Assembly (NCBI GenBank): GCA_017545245.1
Contig: JAFWPB010000038.1
Coordinates: 1-32,670, forward strand
Source of the DNA: Clostridiales bacterium
GTDB taxonomy: Bacteria; Bacillota; Clostridia; Saccharofermentanales; Saccharofermentanaceae
Direction of reading: 5' to 3'
DNA: 32,670 nucleotides
The notes under the pieces were generated by a model that made no database searches, was not told the origin of the DNA, and worked only from the letters and a program-made list of their open reading frames with translations. Positions 7,821 through 14,534 of this stretch are shown one piece after another. Positions within the stretch are counted from its first letter, which is position 1. Each line of letters opens with the position of its first letter. Position numbers and translations under genes: made by a program.

Positions 7821-10163
7821 GGAAACACTTCCTTTCTCCCTTTGCGGGATCGTTATTTTCTCGGAATTTCCTCCGTGTAGAGGCTTGTCATGTGAGGCAT
7901 CCCTCATCTTGAAAAGGTTGAGCCGCAGCGCATTCATGCAGACTGTAAAGCTCGAAAGACTCATCGCTGCTGCACCCACCATCGGATTCATCTTCCACGA
8001 CAGGATACCTGCCGCTACAGGAATGCAGATCAGGTTATAGAAGAACGCCCAGAAAAGGTTCTCGTGGATGTTCCGGAGTGTCTTCCTGCTCAGACGGACA
8101 GCCGCTGCGACATCTGTCAGCGAGTTGTTCATGAGAACCACATCCGCACTCTCGATTGCAACATCCGTGCCCGCACCGATTGCAATACCAATATCCGCGG
8201 TCGTTAGTGCCGGAGCGTCGTTGATGCCGTCACCCACCATGATGACTTTTCCCTGCTCTTTCAGCTCATTCACGATCTGCGCTTTTCCATCCGGAAGCAC
8301 ATCGGAGATCACGTGATCGACACCGGCGCTTTTTCCGATTGCATTCGCCGTGCGCTCGTTGTCTCCTGTAAGCATGACGACCTGCATGCCCTGGTTCTTG
8401 AGCTGCCGGATTCCTTCCGCTGAATCGTCCTTGATCGTGTCTGCAACGGCAATGATACCCAGAAGTTTCCCTTCTTCTTCAAAGAAGAGCGGCGTCTTTC
8501 CCTGGCTGGCGAATTCCTGTTCTGCCTTTCTCTCCGCATCGCCGATTCTCGTAAGAGTACGTATATATTTTCCGTTTCCTCCGTGGAGTTTCCTGCCACC
8601 GAGAATGCCTTCCAGTCCGTGCCCGGCATGGATTAGAAATTCAGTCACTTCCTCCGGTTCTTTTCCATCTCCCAGACGCTTTTCAAATGCAGAGACGATG
8701 GCCCGGGCAAGAGGATGCTCACTCTTTTTCTCCAACGCGTAGGCTTTGGTCAGAAGCTCGTCTTCTGTCACTTCTCCGGTCGTCAGTATATCTGTAACTT
8801 CGGTAATTCCCGAGGTGATCGTCCCCGTCTTATCCAGAAGTACTATCCTTGCTTTTCCAGCCATTTCCAGCGCTTCACTCGTCTTAAAAAGAACTCCATT
8901 TTTCGCACCAAGACCATTTCCCACCATGATCGCAACCGGCGTTGCCAGTCCCAGCGCACACGGGCACGAGATCACAAGTACCGAGATGCCTCTTGCAAGG
9001 GAAAAGCTCACACTTTGCCCATAGATCAGCCATCCAATCACGACCAGAAGAGCGATTCCGATCACGGTCGGTACGAAGATCCCTGAAACCTTATCTGCGA
9101 TCCGTGCCACAGGTGCTTTTGTAGCGGCAGCATCAGAAACCATCTTCACGATCTGTGACCATGTCGTATCTTCTCCGACCCGCGTTGCACGGCACTTCAA
9201 ATAACCGGAAACATTGGTTGTCGCCGCGCTGACCTTCGATCCCGGCTCCTTATCGGCTGGCACTGATTCGCCCGTCAACGCAGATTCATTGATCGAACTC
9301 ATTCCCTCGAGCACGATTCCATCGACCGGAATACTCTCACCTGGTTTAACTACAAAAACATCCCCCACGGATACTTCCCCGACAGGGATCTCCTCTTCGA
9401 TTCCCCCGTCGCGCAGGATTCTGGCCGTCTTGGGAGCCAGGTCAAGAAGACTCTTCAACGCACTCGTCGTGCGTCCTTTTGACAGAGACTCGAGTGTCTT
9501 TCCTACCGTGATCAGAGCAGGGATCATGGCCGCCGATTCAAAATACAACTGTCCGTGATACATCTCCATCAGATCAGCATTCGCGCCTCCGGCCGCGATC
9601 TTTCCACTCATGGCAAAAAGCACATACGTACTCCAGGCAAAAGACACTGAAGAACCCAGCGCTACCAGCGTATCCATGTTCGGCGAGCCATGCCGTAATG
9701 AGCCGAATCCGTTCGTAAAGAACTTTCCGTTGATCAGCATCACGATGGCGGCAAGGATCATCTGTGTCAGCGCAAGACCCAGATAGTTCTCGTGGAAAAA
9801 GGAAGGAAGCGGGAGTCCCAGCATGTTATGTCCCATTGACACATACATCAGAATAAGAAGGAACACGATCGACTTGGCAAGACGGCGTACAAGTTTCGGC
9901 GTCTCGGTATCTTTCAACGCGTCTTCTTCCACGCCCGCTGCACTGCTTTTTCCTGATGCTGCGGCACCCTTTGGACTCGCGCCATACCCGGCCGCTTCCA
10001 CCGCGCGGATGATATCACACGAAGCCGCCGTGCCTTCCACGCCCATGGAATTGGTAAGAAGGCTCACGGAAACAGAGGCCACTCCCGGCACTTCCGCCAC
10101 AGCCTTCTCCACGCGCGCCTGACACGCCGCACAACTCATTCCTGTTACATGATACTGTTCCAT
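7611..10163 (-). CDS. copA: Copper(I)-exporting P1B-type ATPase with a C-terminal CopZ-like domain
   Basis: An 850-residue copper pump. The N-terminal heavy-metal domain has GMSCAAC (Cys11, Cys14). The membrane CPC is at 400-402 (VISCPCALGLATP), the phosphorylated Asp is at 444 (DKTGT), and TGES, SEHPLARA and GDGINDAP (644-651) are present. The late membrane segments have NLICIPVAAG and MNPMVGAAAMSLSS, typical of Cu(I) pumps. After a hydrophilic linker of about 30 residues comes a second metal-binding domain (782-850) with GMMCGHC (Cys793, Cys796), resembling free-standing CopZ. Most Clostridia have copZ as a separate gene. The gene follows csoR by 8 bases with TAAGGA before its ATG, so the two form one operon under CsoR control. 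It exports cytosolic Cu(I). Confidence 0.95.
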   Translation of the reverse strand: MEQYHVTGMSCAACQARVEKAVAEVPGVASVSVSLLTNSMGVEGTAASCDIIRAVEAAGYGASPKGAAASGKSSAAGVEEDALKDTETPKLVRRLAKSIVFLLILMYVSMGHNMLGLPLPSFFHENYLGLALTQMILAAIVMLINGKFFTNGFGSLRHGSPNMDTLVALGSSVSFAWSTYVLFAMSGKIAAGGANADLMEMYHGQLYFESAAMIPALITVGKTLESLSKGRTTSALKSLLDLAPKTARILRDGGIEEEIPVGEVSVGDVFVVKPGESIPVDGIVLEGMSSINESALTGESVPADKEPGSKVSAATTNVSGYLKCRATRVGEDTTWSQIVKMVSDAAATKAPVARIADKVSGIFVPTVIGIALLVVIGWLIYGQSVSFSLARGISVLVISCPCALGLATPVAIMVGNGLGAKNGVLFKTSEALEMAGKARIVLLDKTGTITSGITEVTDILTTGEVTEDELLTKAYALEKKSEHPLARAIVSAFEKRLGDGKEPEEVTEFLIHAGHGLEGILGGRKLHGGNGKYIRTLTRIGDAERKAEQEFASQGKTPLFFEEEGKLLGIIAVADTIKDDSAEGIRQLKNQGMQVVMLTGDNERTANAIGKSAGVDHVISDVLPDGKAQIVNELKEQGKVIMVGDGINDAPALTTADIGIAIGAGTDVAIESADVVLMNNSLTDVAAAVRLSRKTLRNIHENLFWAFFYNLICIPVAAGILSWKMNPMVGAAAMSLSSFTVCMNALRLNLFKMRDASHDKPLHGGNSEKITIPQREKGSVSMKKTLKIEGMMCGHCEATVKKALEALPFIVSAAPNHNDNIATVEVEGEFDEAVVREVIESKDFKYLGAE

Positions 10164-10171
10164 CGGGATCC

Positions 10172-10483
10172 TTACTTCATCAGCTTCTGCATGAGTTTCA
10201 CAAACTCATCGATCGTCTCTTCTTTACCGGACTTGATGTCCTCGATTACGCAGCTGCGCATATGGCAGGCCAGAAGTTCCTTGTTGAAACTATTGAGTGC
10301 CGCTGTTACCGCCGCGACCTGCGTCAGGATATCCGGACAATATGCGTTTTCCTCGATCATCTTTTCGATTCCGCGGATCTGTCCCTCTGCTTTTTTCAGT
10401 CTTGTCAGAAGGGCCTTCTTCTCCTCGTCGGAACGCATTTTCTTTCTATTACTGCAATTTGGACACGTATTCTTTTCGCTCAT
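10172..10483 (-). CDS. csoR: CsoR-family copper-sensing repressor
   Basis: A 103-residue all-helical repressor of the CsoR/RcnR family. The copper ligands are in the exact family pattern: Cys49, His74 and Cys78 (spacings 25 and 4), in AYCPDIL and CHMRSC. An extra CPNC pair (Cys7, Cys10) lies in the N-terminal extension. The family binds DNA as a tetramer at G/C-tract palindromes and lets go when Cu(I) binds. Two such palindromes lie just upstream, one in the promoter spacer, so autoregulation and control of copA are expected. GGAGG precedes the ATG. It is the first gene of the csoR-copA operon. Confidence 0.93.
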   Translation of the reverse strand: MSEKNTCPNCSNRKKMRSDEEKKALLTRLKKAEGQIRGIEKMIEENAYCPDILTQVAAVTAALNSFNKELLACHMRSCVIEDIKSGKEETIDEFVKLMQKLMK

Positions 10484-10497
10484 ACAACTTCCTCCCG

Positions 10498-10514
10498 ATA
10501 CCCCACCGGGGTAT
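10498..10514 (-). promoter_or_regulatory. Second CsoR operator, in the csoR leader
   Basis: ATACCCC-ACC-GGGGTAT is a perfect 7-bp inverted repeat, lying between the predicted transcription start and the csoR ribosome binding site. It has the T-A-C-tract/G-tract form of CsoR sites and resembles the operator in the promoter. Confidence 0.75.
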
Positions 10515-10529
10515 CTCTATGGCAAGGTC

Positions 10530-10558
10530 ATTGTATACCCCCAGGGGGTACTTGTCAA
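10530..10558 (-). promoter_or_regulatory. csoR-copA promoter with CsoR operator in the spacer
   Basis: On the minus strand TTGACA (10558-10553), a 17-base spacer and TACAAT (10535-10530) form a near-perfect sigma-A promoter. The spacer contains the palindrome TACCCCC-T-GGGGGTA (10536-10550 on the window), a classic CsoR operator. Repressor bound here would cover both promoter elements, and Cu(I) would relieve it. The promoter begins at the bioY stop codon. Confidence 0.88.
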
Positions 10559-11127
10559 TCTTTTTTCCGAAGGATCGGGATAAGCTGTTGTCCAACCAGT
10601 GCAGCCAGGACCATCTTGATGGTGTCCGCCGGAAGGCACATGACAAATCCGTGAAGAAGGAGCGTGCCGATCGCCATCGGATTCTTCAGGTAGAACGAAT
10701 AGATCAGGTAGCAATGTACCAATCCGAAAAGATAGATAAACAGGAGTCCGGCAAAGTTCGCAATAAGAAGGCGCCAGAAACCGGGTTTTTCTTTCTGGGA
10801 AAGCTTTCCCGTTACAAAAGCACCGACAATAAAACCGATAATATATCCGAAGCTGGGCTGAAAAATATAGGTGAATCCTCCGCCACCGGTGAAGATCGGT
10901 ACGCCGAGAAGGCCCAGGATCACGTACATGCCGACAGCCAGCGCGCCAAGTTCTCCGCCGAGCAGAAGGCCTGCCATCGTCGTAAAAAAGATCTGGAGCG
11001 TAAACGGAATCACCGGTACCGGGATACGGATGAATGCACCGATTGCGGTAAGTGCCGTAAACATGGCGATCAGCGCAATCTTGTATGTTTTTTTGCGGTA
11101 GGAAGATCTCTCGTTTTTGGTACTCAT
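10555..11127 (-). CDS. bioY: Biotin transporter BioY
   Basis: A 190-residue membrane protein with about six hydrophobic segments and the BioY pattern: IPVPVIPFTLQIFFTTMAG near the start, then LLGGELGALAVGMYVILGLLGVPIF and the FTYIFQPSFGYIIGFI loop. BioY is the substrate-binding S-component that imports biotin, alone or with an ECF energy module; no EcfA/T genes are in the window. Its ATG overlaps the birA stop (ATGA), so translation is coupled to birA. With no biotin-synthesis genes in view, the operon points to biotin scavenging, though such genes could be elsewhere. Confidence 0.93.
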   Translation of the reverse strand: MSTKNERSSYRKKTYKIALIAMFTALTAIGAFIRIPVPVIPFTLQIFFTTMAGLLLGGELGALAVGMYVILGLLGVPIFTGGGGFTYIFQPSFGYIIGFIVGAFVTGKLSQKEKPGFWRLLIANFAGLLFIYLFGLVHCYLIYSFYLKNPMAIGTLLLHGFVMCLPADTIKMVLAALVGQQLIPILRKKD

Positions 11128-12104
11128 TTTGTCCCCCTCAGCGGACGGATCCGGACTTCACCCGAAGAGAGAATCCCTTCCGTTCCATCGTCATAGCGGA
11201 CAACAAGGTTGCAGTCATCCGTAATATCGAGTACGAGCGCACGTCTTTCGCCAAGTGCGGAGATCACATCCACTTCTTTTCCCAGAACGAGGCTCTTCTC
11301 TTTGTAACATGTCTCATAATGGAGATGCTCCGGATCGTCATAGATCTCGAAGAAATGATTCAGAAATCCTGCCGCGATCCGGTTTTTCGCGTCAGGCATC
11401 TTTGCATCAAGCAGCGCACCTGCAATATCCGAAAGCTCCTCCGGGAAGCCACCTTCCGGAAGATAGACATTGAATCCGATACCAAGTACAGCATACTCAA
11501 GGTTGCCGCTTTCCATGCTCATAGAGGCCTCGGTCAAAATACCGACCGCCTTCTTTCCGTCCACGAATATATCGTTGACCCACTTGATCTTCGCTTCTTT
11601 TCCAGTCACCTCTTCGATGACCGATGCCGCCGCCACCGCCGCCATAGTCGTTATCTTCAGTGCTTTTTCAGGAGCCATCTCATTCGGTCGGAGAAGCACG
11701 CTGATATACACGCCGGAATTACTGGGCGAAAAGAACTTCCTTCCCATTCTTCCTTTTCCTCCGGTCTGGGAGTTCGCGATGACCACGCAGCCCTCGCCCG
11801 CACCACCGGATGCCAGTTCTTTGAGCAAAGTATTGGTGGAGACCACCTCTTCAAACACCTTCACATCCAGGTCTTTCTTCAGGTACTTGGCCACGCCCTG
11901 CGAAGAGACGATATCTGTATCCGGCGAAAGGCAGTATCCCTTGGATTTCACCGCTTCGATCGCATATCCGTCAGCACGGAGCGATTCCACCGCTTTCCAG
12001 ATCGCGGTCCTTGAGATGTCGAGTCTCTCGCCGATCTCACCGCCCGAAAACCACTCGCCTTTGTTCGATTCAAAGAGTTTCAATAATTCGTCTTTCGTAC
12101 TCAC
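11124..12104 (-). CDS. birA: Bifunctional biotin-protein ligase / biotin operon repressor
   Basis: About 326 residues. An N-terminal winged helix (about 1-60, ERLDISRTAIWKAVESLRADGY) is followed by the ligase domain with the biotinyl-AMP loop GGKGRMGRKF, then KWVNDIFVDGKKAVGIL and a C-terminal SH3-like cap. It attaches biotin to carboxylase domains and, when biotin is plentiful, represses its own operon. I prefer the GTG at 12104 because GGAGG lies a normal distance upstream; the ATG at 12110 directly abuts that site. It is the first gene of birA-bioY with a 4-base overlap. A BirA box overlies the -35 region upstream. Confidence 0.92.
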   Translation of the reverse strand: MSTKDELLKLFESNKGEWFSGGEIGERLDISRTAIWKAVESLRADGYAIEAVKSKGYCLSPDTDIVSSQGVAKYLKKDLDVKVFEEVVSTNTLLKELASGGAGEGCVVIANSQTGGKGRMGRKFFSPSNSGVYISVLLRPNEMAPEKALKITTMAAVAAASVIEEVTGKEAKIKWVNDIFVDGKKAVGILTEASMSMESGNLEYAVLGIGFNVYLPEGGFPEELSDIAGALLDAKMPDAKNRIAAGFLNHFFEIYDDPEHLHYETCYKEKSLVLGKEVDVISALGERRALVLDITDDCNLVVRYDDGTEGILSSGEVRIRPLRGTK

Positions 12105-12126
12105 GGCCATCCCTCCAATCGAAGAA

Positions 12127-12155
12127 AAGATAACACTTCTTCCGTTACTAGTCAA
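12127..12155 (-). promoter_or_regulatory. birA-bioY promoter
   Basis: On the minus strand TTGACT (12155-12150), a 17-base gap and TATCTT (12132-12127) give a plausible sigma-A promoter just upstream of birA. The -35 lies inside one half of the BirA box. Confidence 0.65.
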
Positions 12156-12180
12156 CCAGAAATTTAAGATAGGTTAACAA
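12149..12180 (-). promoter_or_regulatory. BirA operator (biotin box)
   Basis: The half-sites TAGTCAACC (12149-12157) and GGTTAACAA (12172-12180) are separated by exactly 14 bases. This matches the known BirA box form, inverted TTGTNAACC halves with a 14-16 base gap. The left half has two mismatches and the right half fits well. It overlaps the -35, as expected for repression. Confidence 0.75.
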
Positions 12181-12240
12181 GTCATCCGGATACGGTTCAC
12201 TGCCGCTTTTTAGAAAAATGAGCCTGATAATATACCTGTA

Positions 12241-12269
12241 TTGTATGCATGCGGGGGATTTGATAGAAT
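12241..12269 (+). promoter_or_regulatory. Promoter of the MATE gene
   Basis: TTGTAT (12241-12246), a 17-base gap and TAGAAT (12264-12269) lie about 30 bases before the MATE ATG. It is divergent from the birA promoter. Confidence 0.6.
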
Positions 12270-12299
12270 AATCAGACTTGAACGCAGGAGAAAACCACA

Positions 12300-13676
12300 A
12301 TGACACTTCAGAAAGACACAAAGAATACATACCGCACTCTTCTTGCCATCTCGATTCCGATGATGGTGCAAAATGGTATTTCCAATTTTGTTAACCTCCT
12401 CGACAATCTCATGATCGGAGATCTCGGTACCAACGCGATCTCGGGCGTAGCCATCGCCAACCAGCTGATTTTCGTTTTCTATCTGGTCATCTTCGGCGCG
12501 ACCGCCGGTGTTGGCATTTTCACCGCCCAGTACCACGGAAAGGGCGATGACGAAGGTATCCGCTACACTTTCCGTTTCAAGATCGTAGCAAATACGATCA
12601 TTGCCGCGATCTGCACGCTTCTTTTTGCGTTCTGCTCACCATTTCTGATCAATCTCTTCCTGCAGGGCGAAGGCGATCCGGCTGACGCAGCAGCCACTCT
12701 GGAGATCGGTATTTCCTACATGAAGGTGATGCTGATCGGTCTGATCCCGATTGGTCTTACACAGGCATATTCCGGAACACTGAAGGATCTCGGCCGTACG
12801 AAAGTGCCGATGATGGCTTCCCTCTGCGCGATCGTTGTCAACCTGATCGGTAACGCACTTCTCATCTACGGTAAGCTCGGCTGTCCGGCACTTGGTGCTC
12901 CCGGCGCCGCTATCGCTACTGTCATTTCCCGCTTTGTCGAACTCTTCATCCTTGTGATCTACACAGGCAAGAATGCCGACACGTTCCGCTTCATCCGCGG
13001 TGCTTTTTCCAAGTTCCGCATTCCGAAAGACCTGGCCACCCGCTTCTTCCTCAAAGCACTTCCGCTCATGGCGAACGAGACTTTCTGGGCTTTGGGCATG
13101 ACCACACTGACACAGTGCTATTCCTACAGAAGCCTGGATGCCGTTGCCGCACTGAATATTGAGTCTACGATCTGGAATCTGATGGGCGTATCTTTCATTG
13201 CAATGGGAGAAGCCGTCGGTATCGTGATGGGCCACATCCTTGGAAACGGCGAACTCGAAGGCGCCAAAGAAAAAGCGTACAAGATGCGCCGTTTCACTGT
13301 GCTGTGCGGATTGGTCTTCGGTGCGCTGATGCTGGCCATCTCGCCATTCTTCCCGCTTCTTTACGACACGAGTGATTTCATCCGTTCCATGGCGACTTCG
13401 TTTATCATCATCGCCAGTATCACGATGCCGTTCTGTGCGTATTCCCACGCCTCGTACTTCATCATCCGTTCGGGAGGAAACACACTCATCACCGTCGTTT
13501 TCGACAGTATTTTCACGTGGGCAGTCGTTGTCCCCACCGCGTATGTCCTGAGCCGTTTCACCAACATGAACATCATTATGATGGTCGCGATCGTCCGTTC
13601 TCTTGAGTTCTTCAAGAGCTTGATCGGCTTCATCATGGTCCGAAGCAACATCTGGGTCAAGAACATCGTGAAGTAA
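12300..13676 (+). CDS. MATE-family multidrug/cation exporter
   Basis: A 458-residue membrane protein with about twelve hydrophobic segments in two MatE halves. The family features are SIPMMVQNGISNFVNLLDNLMIG at the start, a GVGIFTAQYHGKGD loop, and GAPGAAIATVISRFVEL in the first half, repeated more loosely in the second. MATE proteins export organic cations or drugs using Na+ or H+ gradients; the substrate is not predictable here. GGAG lies 9 bases before the ATG and a terminator follows directly. It is monocistronic, with no regulator next to it. Confidence 0.92.
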   Translation: MTLQKDTKNTYRTLLAISIPMMVQNGISNFVNLLDNLMIGDLGTNAISGVAIANQLIFVFYLVIFGATAGVGIFTAQYHGKGDDEGIRYTFRFKIVANTIIAAICTLLFAFCSPFLINLFLQGEGDPADAAATLEIGISYMKVMLIGLIPIGLTQAYSGTLKDLGRTKVPMMASLCAIVVNLIGNALLIYGKLGCPALGAPGAAIATVISRFVELFILVIYTGKNADTFRFIRGAFSKFRIPKDLATRFFLKALPLMANETFWALGMTTLTQCYSYRSLDAVAALNIESTIWNLMGVSFIAMGEAVGIVMGHILGNGELEGAKEKAYKMRRFTVLCGLVFGALMLAISPFFPLLYDTSDFIRSMATSFIIIASITMPFCAYSHASYFIIRSGGNTLITVVFDSIFTWAVVVPTAYVLSRFTNMNIIMMVAIVRSLEFFKSLIGFIMVRSNIWVKNIVK

Positions 13677-13684
13677 ACAAAACC

Positions 13685-13740
13685 GCCTGGTTTCAGTGCT
13701 TTTCGTGCATCTGCAAAAGCACTTGCCAGGCTCGTTTTTG
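13685..13740 (+). terminator. Terminator of the MATE gene
   Basis: GCCTGG (13685-13690) pairs with CCAGGC (13726-13731) and TGCTTTT (13697-13703) pairs with AAAAGCA (13715-13721), followed by TCGTTTTTGTT. Confidence 0.8.
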
Positions 13741-13782
13741 TTATCATCAATAAATTCTAAGCATGTTAATCGGCAAAATGTA

Positions 13783-13810
13783 TTGAACTTTCATCTCAGA
13801 GTGCTATACT
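13783..13810 (+). promoter_or_regulatory. Promoter of a small structured RNA
   Basis: TTGAAC (13783-13788), a 16-base gap and TATACT (13805-13810) fit a sigma-A promoter. It directly precedes a long hairpin with a T-run rather than a coding gene. Confidence 0.6.
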
Positions 13811-13816
13811 GAAACA

Positions 13817-13916
13817 ACGATTGAGGAACGCCTAATCCTGAATCAATACATGAAAACGTAATTGTCCAGCGCGAGCTGGTTGTATTGATGGATTGCTCGG
13901 CGTTCTTATTTTTTTA
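13817..13916 (+). ncRNA. Candidate small structured RNA with built-in terminator, family unknown
   Basis: From the predicted start the RNA would fold into a long imperfect hairpin. GAACGCC (13826-13832) pairs with GGCGTTC (13899-13905), AATCC with GGATT, and ATCAATACA (13842-13850) with TGTATTGAT (13881-13889). An inner hairpin CCAGC-GCGA-GCTGG (13866-13879) caps it. The outer stem runs straight into TTATTTTTTTA, as an intrinsic terminator would. I do not recognise it as 6S, SRP, tmRNA, RNase P or a known riboswitch. AAAGGAG (13921-13927) and GTG codons follow, so it could instead be a leader attenuator. Confidence 0.5.
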
Positions 13917-14138
13917 CTGGAAAGGAGCTTTGGTGGTGCGGTTATACAGAACTATAGAAAACCTGTTTGATACGAAGAACAGACATACGATTCTGCAGGG
14001 ATCCAATGTTGATCGGGGCAGAGCCGGTGTTTCTGTTACAGTATCTTCCTACCTCTATAGAGGAGTATCTGTACCCATCGGGCTTTCACATCAGTTATGT
14101 TAGGGTAATGCTTCATTTCCTGCAGGCTCTTGTAAAGT

Positions 14139-14172
14139 CCGTCCCGTTTCCATTCGAACAGGGCGGTTTTTT
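14139..14172 (+). terminator. Terminator-like hairpin in the VirD4 leader
   Basis: CCGTCCC with a GTTT extension (14139-14149) pairs with GAAC-A-GGGCGG (14156-14166), followed by TTTTTT. It has the form of an intrinsic terminator, either for the small transcript upstream or as a conditional terminator in the VirD4 leader. Confidence 0.6.
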
Positions 14173-14231
14173 ATATTCCTTAAAGGCATTATCTTCTGTA
14201 CATCCAGCCCTTGTAGGACATGCGATACACG

Positions 14232-14301
14232 CTTGGCGTCGTCTAAAGGAAGACCGGTTTCATTTCTAAATCGCATGCGAGTTCAAATCTCGCCGCCGGG
14301 C
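14232..14301 (+). other. tRNA-like cloverleaf, degenerate or unusual
   Basis: CTTGGCG (14232-14238) pairs with CGCCGGG (14294-14300) as a 7-bp acceptor stem with two G-T pairs. GTCT-AAAGGA-AGAC (14241-14254) is a D-arm with GG in the loop. GGTTT-CATTTCT-AAATC (14256-14272) fits an anticodon arm. GCGAG-TTCAAAT-CTCGC (14277-14293) is a canonical T-arm. Against a normal tRNA: base 33 is A not T, the D-loop is short and no CCA is encoded. The nominal anticodon would be TTT. It may be a tRNA relic, an att-site remnant or a tRNA mimic. Confidence 0.35.
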
Positions 14302-14409
14302 AAGTTCATATCGTTCTCTTCTTACGAGGACTTCTTAGAGGTCAGTGCGCGTTCCTTTCAGATTAGGCTATGAGAGGGACCGCCAAATCCTCTTCTTTCA
14401 TCCGCTCTC

Positions 14410-14443
14410 GGTTTTCAGGGAGGCTGTTTCCCTTTCTGAAACC
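14410..14443 (+). promoter_or_regulatory. Leader hairpin upstream of the VirD4-like gene
   Basis: GGTTT-T-CAG (14410-14418) pairs with CTGAAACC (14436-14443) and an inner GGA/TCC extends the stem. There is no T-run. It lies about 90 bases before the VirD4 start. Confidence 0.35.
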
Positions 14444-14534
14444 AAAGACACTGAACCATCTTCCTTTCGAATTCCGTCCGGAAGAGGGCTTTGTGTCCCA
14501 TTCTCAAAATACAGTTATTGGAGGAACAAACAAA

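Larger units (their letters stand above)
13917..14534 (+). other. Gene-poor leader region upstream of the VirD4-like gene
   Basis: About 620 bases with no convincing gene. A 55-codon frame begins at GTG 13936, 8 bases after AAAGGAG, and ends at 14103, but it matches nothing I know. The region also holds a terminator-like hairpin, a tRNA-like cloverleaf and a further hairpin, each listed separately. An open frame joins the last part to the VirD4 gene from 14370, but the real start is at 14535. Taken with the small RNA upstream, it may be a long structured transcript or the leader of the VirD4-YbjN operon. Confidence 0.4.

Noticed and set aside
13936..14103. 55-codon frame with GTG start after AAAGGAG.
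   Set aside because: No recognisable protein and it is bordered by RNA-like structures. Kept only as a note in the leader entry.
13967..14269. 100-codon open frame in the leader region.
   Set aside because: No ribosome binding site, and it crosses a terminator-like hairpin and the tRNA-like fold.
14464..14497. A third CTTTCGAAT...TGTGTC pair, upstream of the VirD4 gene, resembling the ECF promoter.
   Set aside because: The blocks are 28 rather than 24 bases apart and the match after CGAAT and GTGTC breaks down, so it is probably chance.
14370..14534. N-terminal extension of the VirD4 frame by 55 codons.
   Set aside because: It has no ribosome binding site and runs through a hairpin, while GGAGG precedes the ATG at 14535.
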